Assembly (NCBI GenBank): GCA_036785705.1
Contig: JAWUZG010000135.1
Location: forward strand, 4,588,001 to 4,652,000
DNA from: Acanthornis magna
Taxonomy: Eukaryota > Chordata > Aves > Passeriformes > Acanthizidae
DNA length: 64,000 nt
Reading direction: 5' to 3'
Below are positions 63,901 through 64,000 of the stretch, in pieces (position 1 is the first letter of the stretch; each line of letters starts with the position of its first letter). The translations under genes and the position numbers were made by a program. Under the pieces are notes generated by a model. The model worked only from the letters and a program-made list of their open reading frames with translations, did not search any database and was not told where the DNA came from.

Positions 63901-64000
63901 CGGCTGGATTGGTAGCAGAATGCCTGCCAGGATCCTGCATGAAGTGCCTGCAGGTATGCTTGACATTTGCTTCCCCCTCTGCCAACAGGTGCCTCGAGGA
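54941..64000. other. Non-coding AT-rich DNA, no gene recognised
   Basis: Short open frames only. An A-rich run lies at 58077-58105. A good acceptor-like site (pyrimidine-rich, ending AACAG at 63984-63988) lies 12 bases from the window end, so an exon could begin just there, but too little follows to judge. Confidence 0.55.
58077..58105. repeat. A-rich simple repeat
   Basis: Alternating A runs and single G (aaaagaaaagaaaag type) ending in A11. Confidence 0.85.

Noticed and set aside
1..64000. CRISPR arrays, operons, bacterial or plasmid features
   Set aside because: No regularly spaced direct repeats, no dense coding; base composition, CR1 elements and the provirus all indicate vertebrate nuclear DNA.

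Overview
The window is vertebrate nuclear DNA, very probably from a bird and most likely a songbird. It is AT-rich and contains no recognisable host coding exon. It carries several fragments of CR1, the dominant avian LINE, in both orientations. One of them keeps reverse-transcriptase coding sequence and the short ATTCTGTG-type CR1 tail. It also carries one LTR retrovirus of a kind I associate with passerine genomes. The species is not determinable from this sequence alone.

Layout: 1-70 is the end of a CR1 copy. From there to about 34.0 kb the sequence is non-coding, interrupted by CR1 pieces (20.72-20.95, 21.2-21.43, 27.3 and 28.6 kb) and simple repeats. At 28.03 kb there is a strong splice acceptor fused directly to a consensus donor, with a second donor 38 nt further on. 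This is the textbook layout of a recursive splice site, and it would suit a long intron of a plus-strand gene. 34041-38323 is an endogenous retrovirus on the minus strand. 38.3-49.3 kb is non-coding with a G-rich tract, a CpG-rich patch and a probable ancient LINE tail. 49.35-49.96 kb is an old CR1. 53.06-54.42 kb is a longer CR1 with a broken reverse transcriptase. An unexplained cysteine-rich open frame lies just beyond it. The remainder to 64 kb is non-coding.

The retrovirus is the main object. It has two 265-bp LTRs (6 differences), a 6-bp CATTCA target duplication, a primer-binding site matching the 3' end of tRNA-Phe over 18 of 18 bases, and a polypurine tract. Its LTR layout and Gag (matrix, PPPY late motif, capsid) look alpharetroviral. 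Its Env (CWLC, CX6CC, immunosuppressive-like segment) is of gammaretroviral type. Protease, reverse transcriptase, RNase H and integrase are all absent. Gag breaks off inside capsid and runs in the same reading frame into Env, so gag and env share one frame, interrupted by three nonsense codons. It is therefore a pol-less mosaic provirus that could only have moved with enzymes supplied in trans, unless the deletion happened after insertion.
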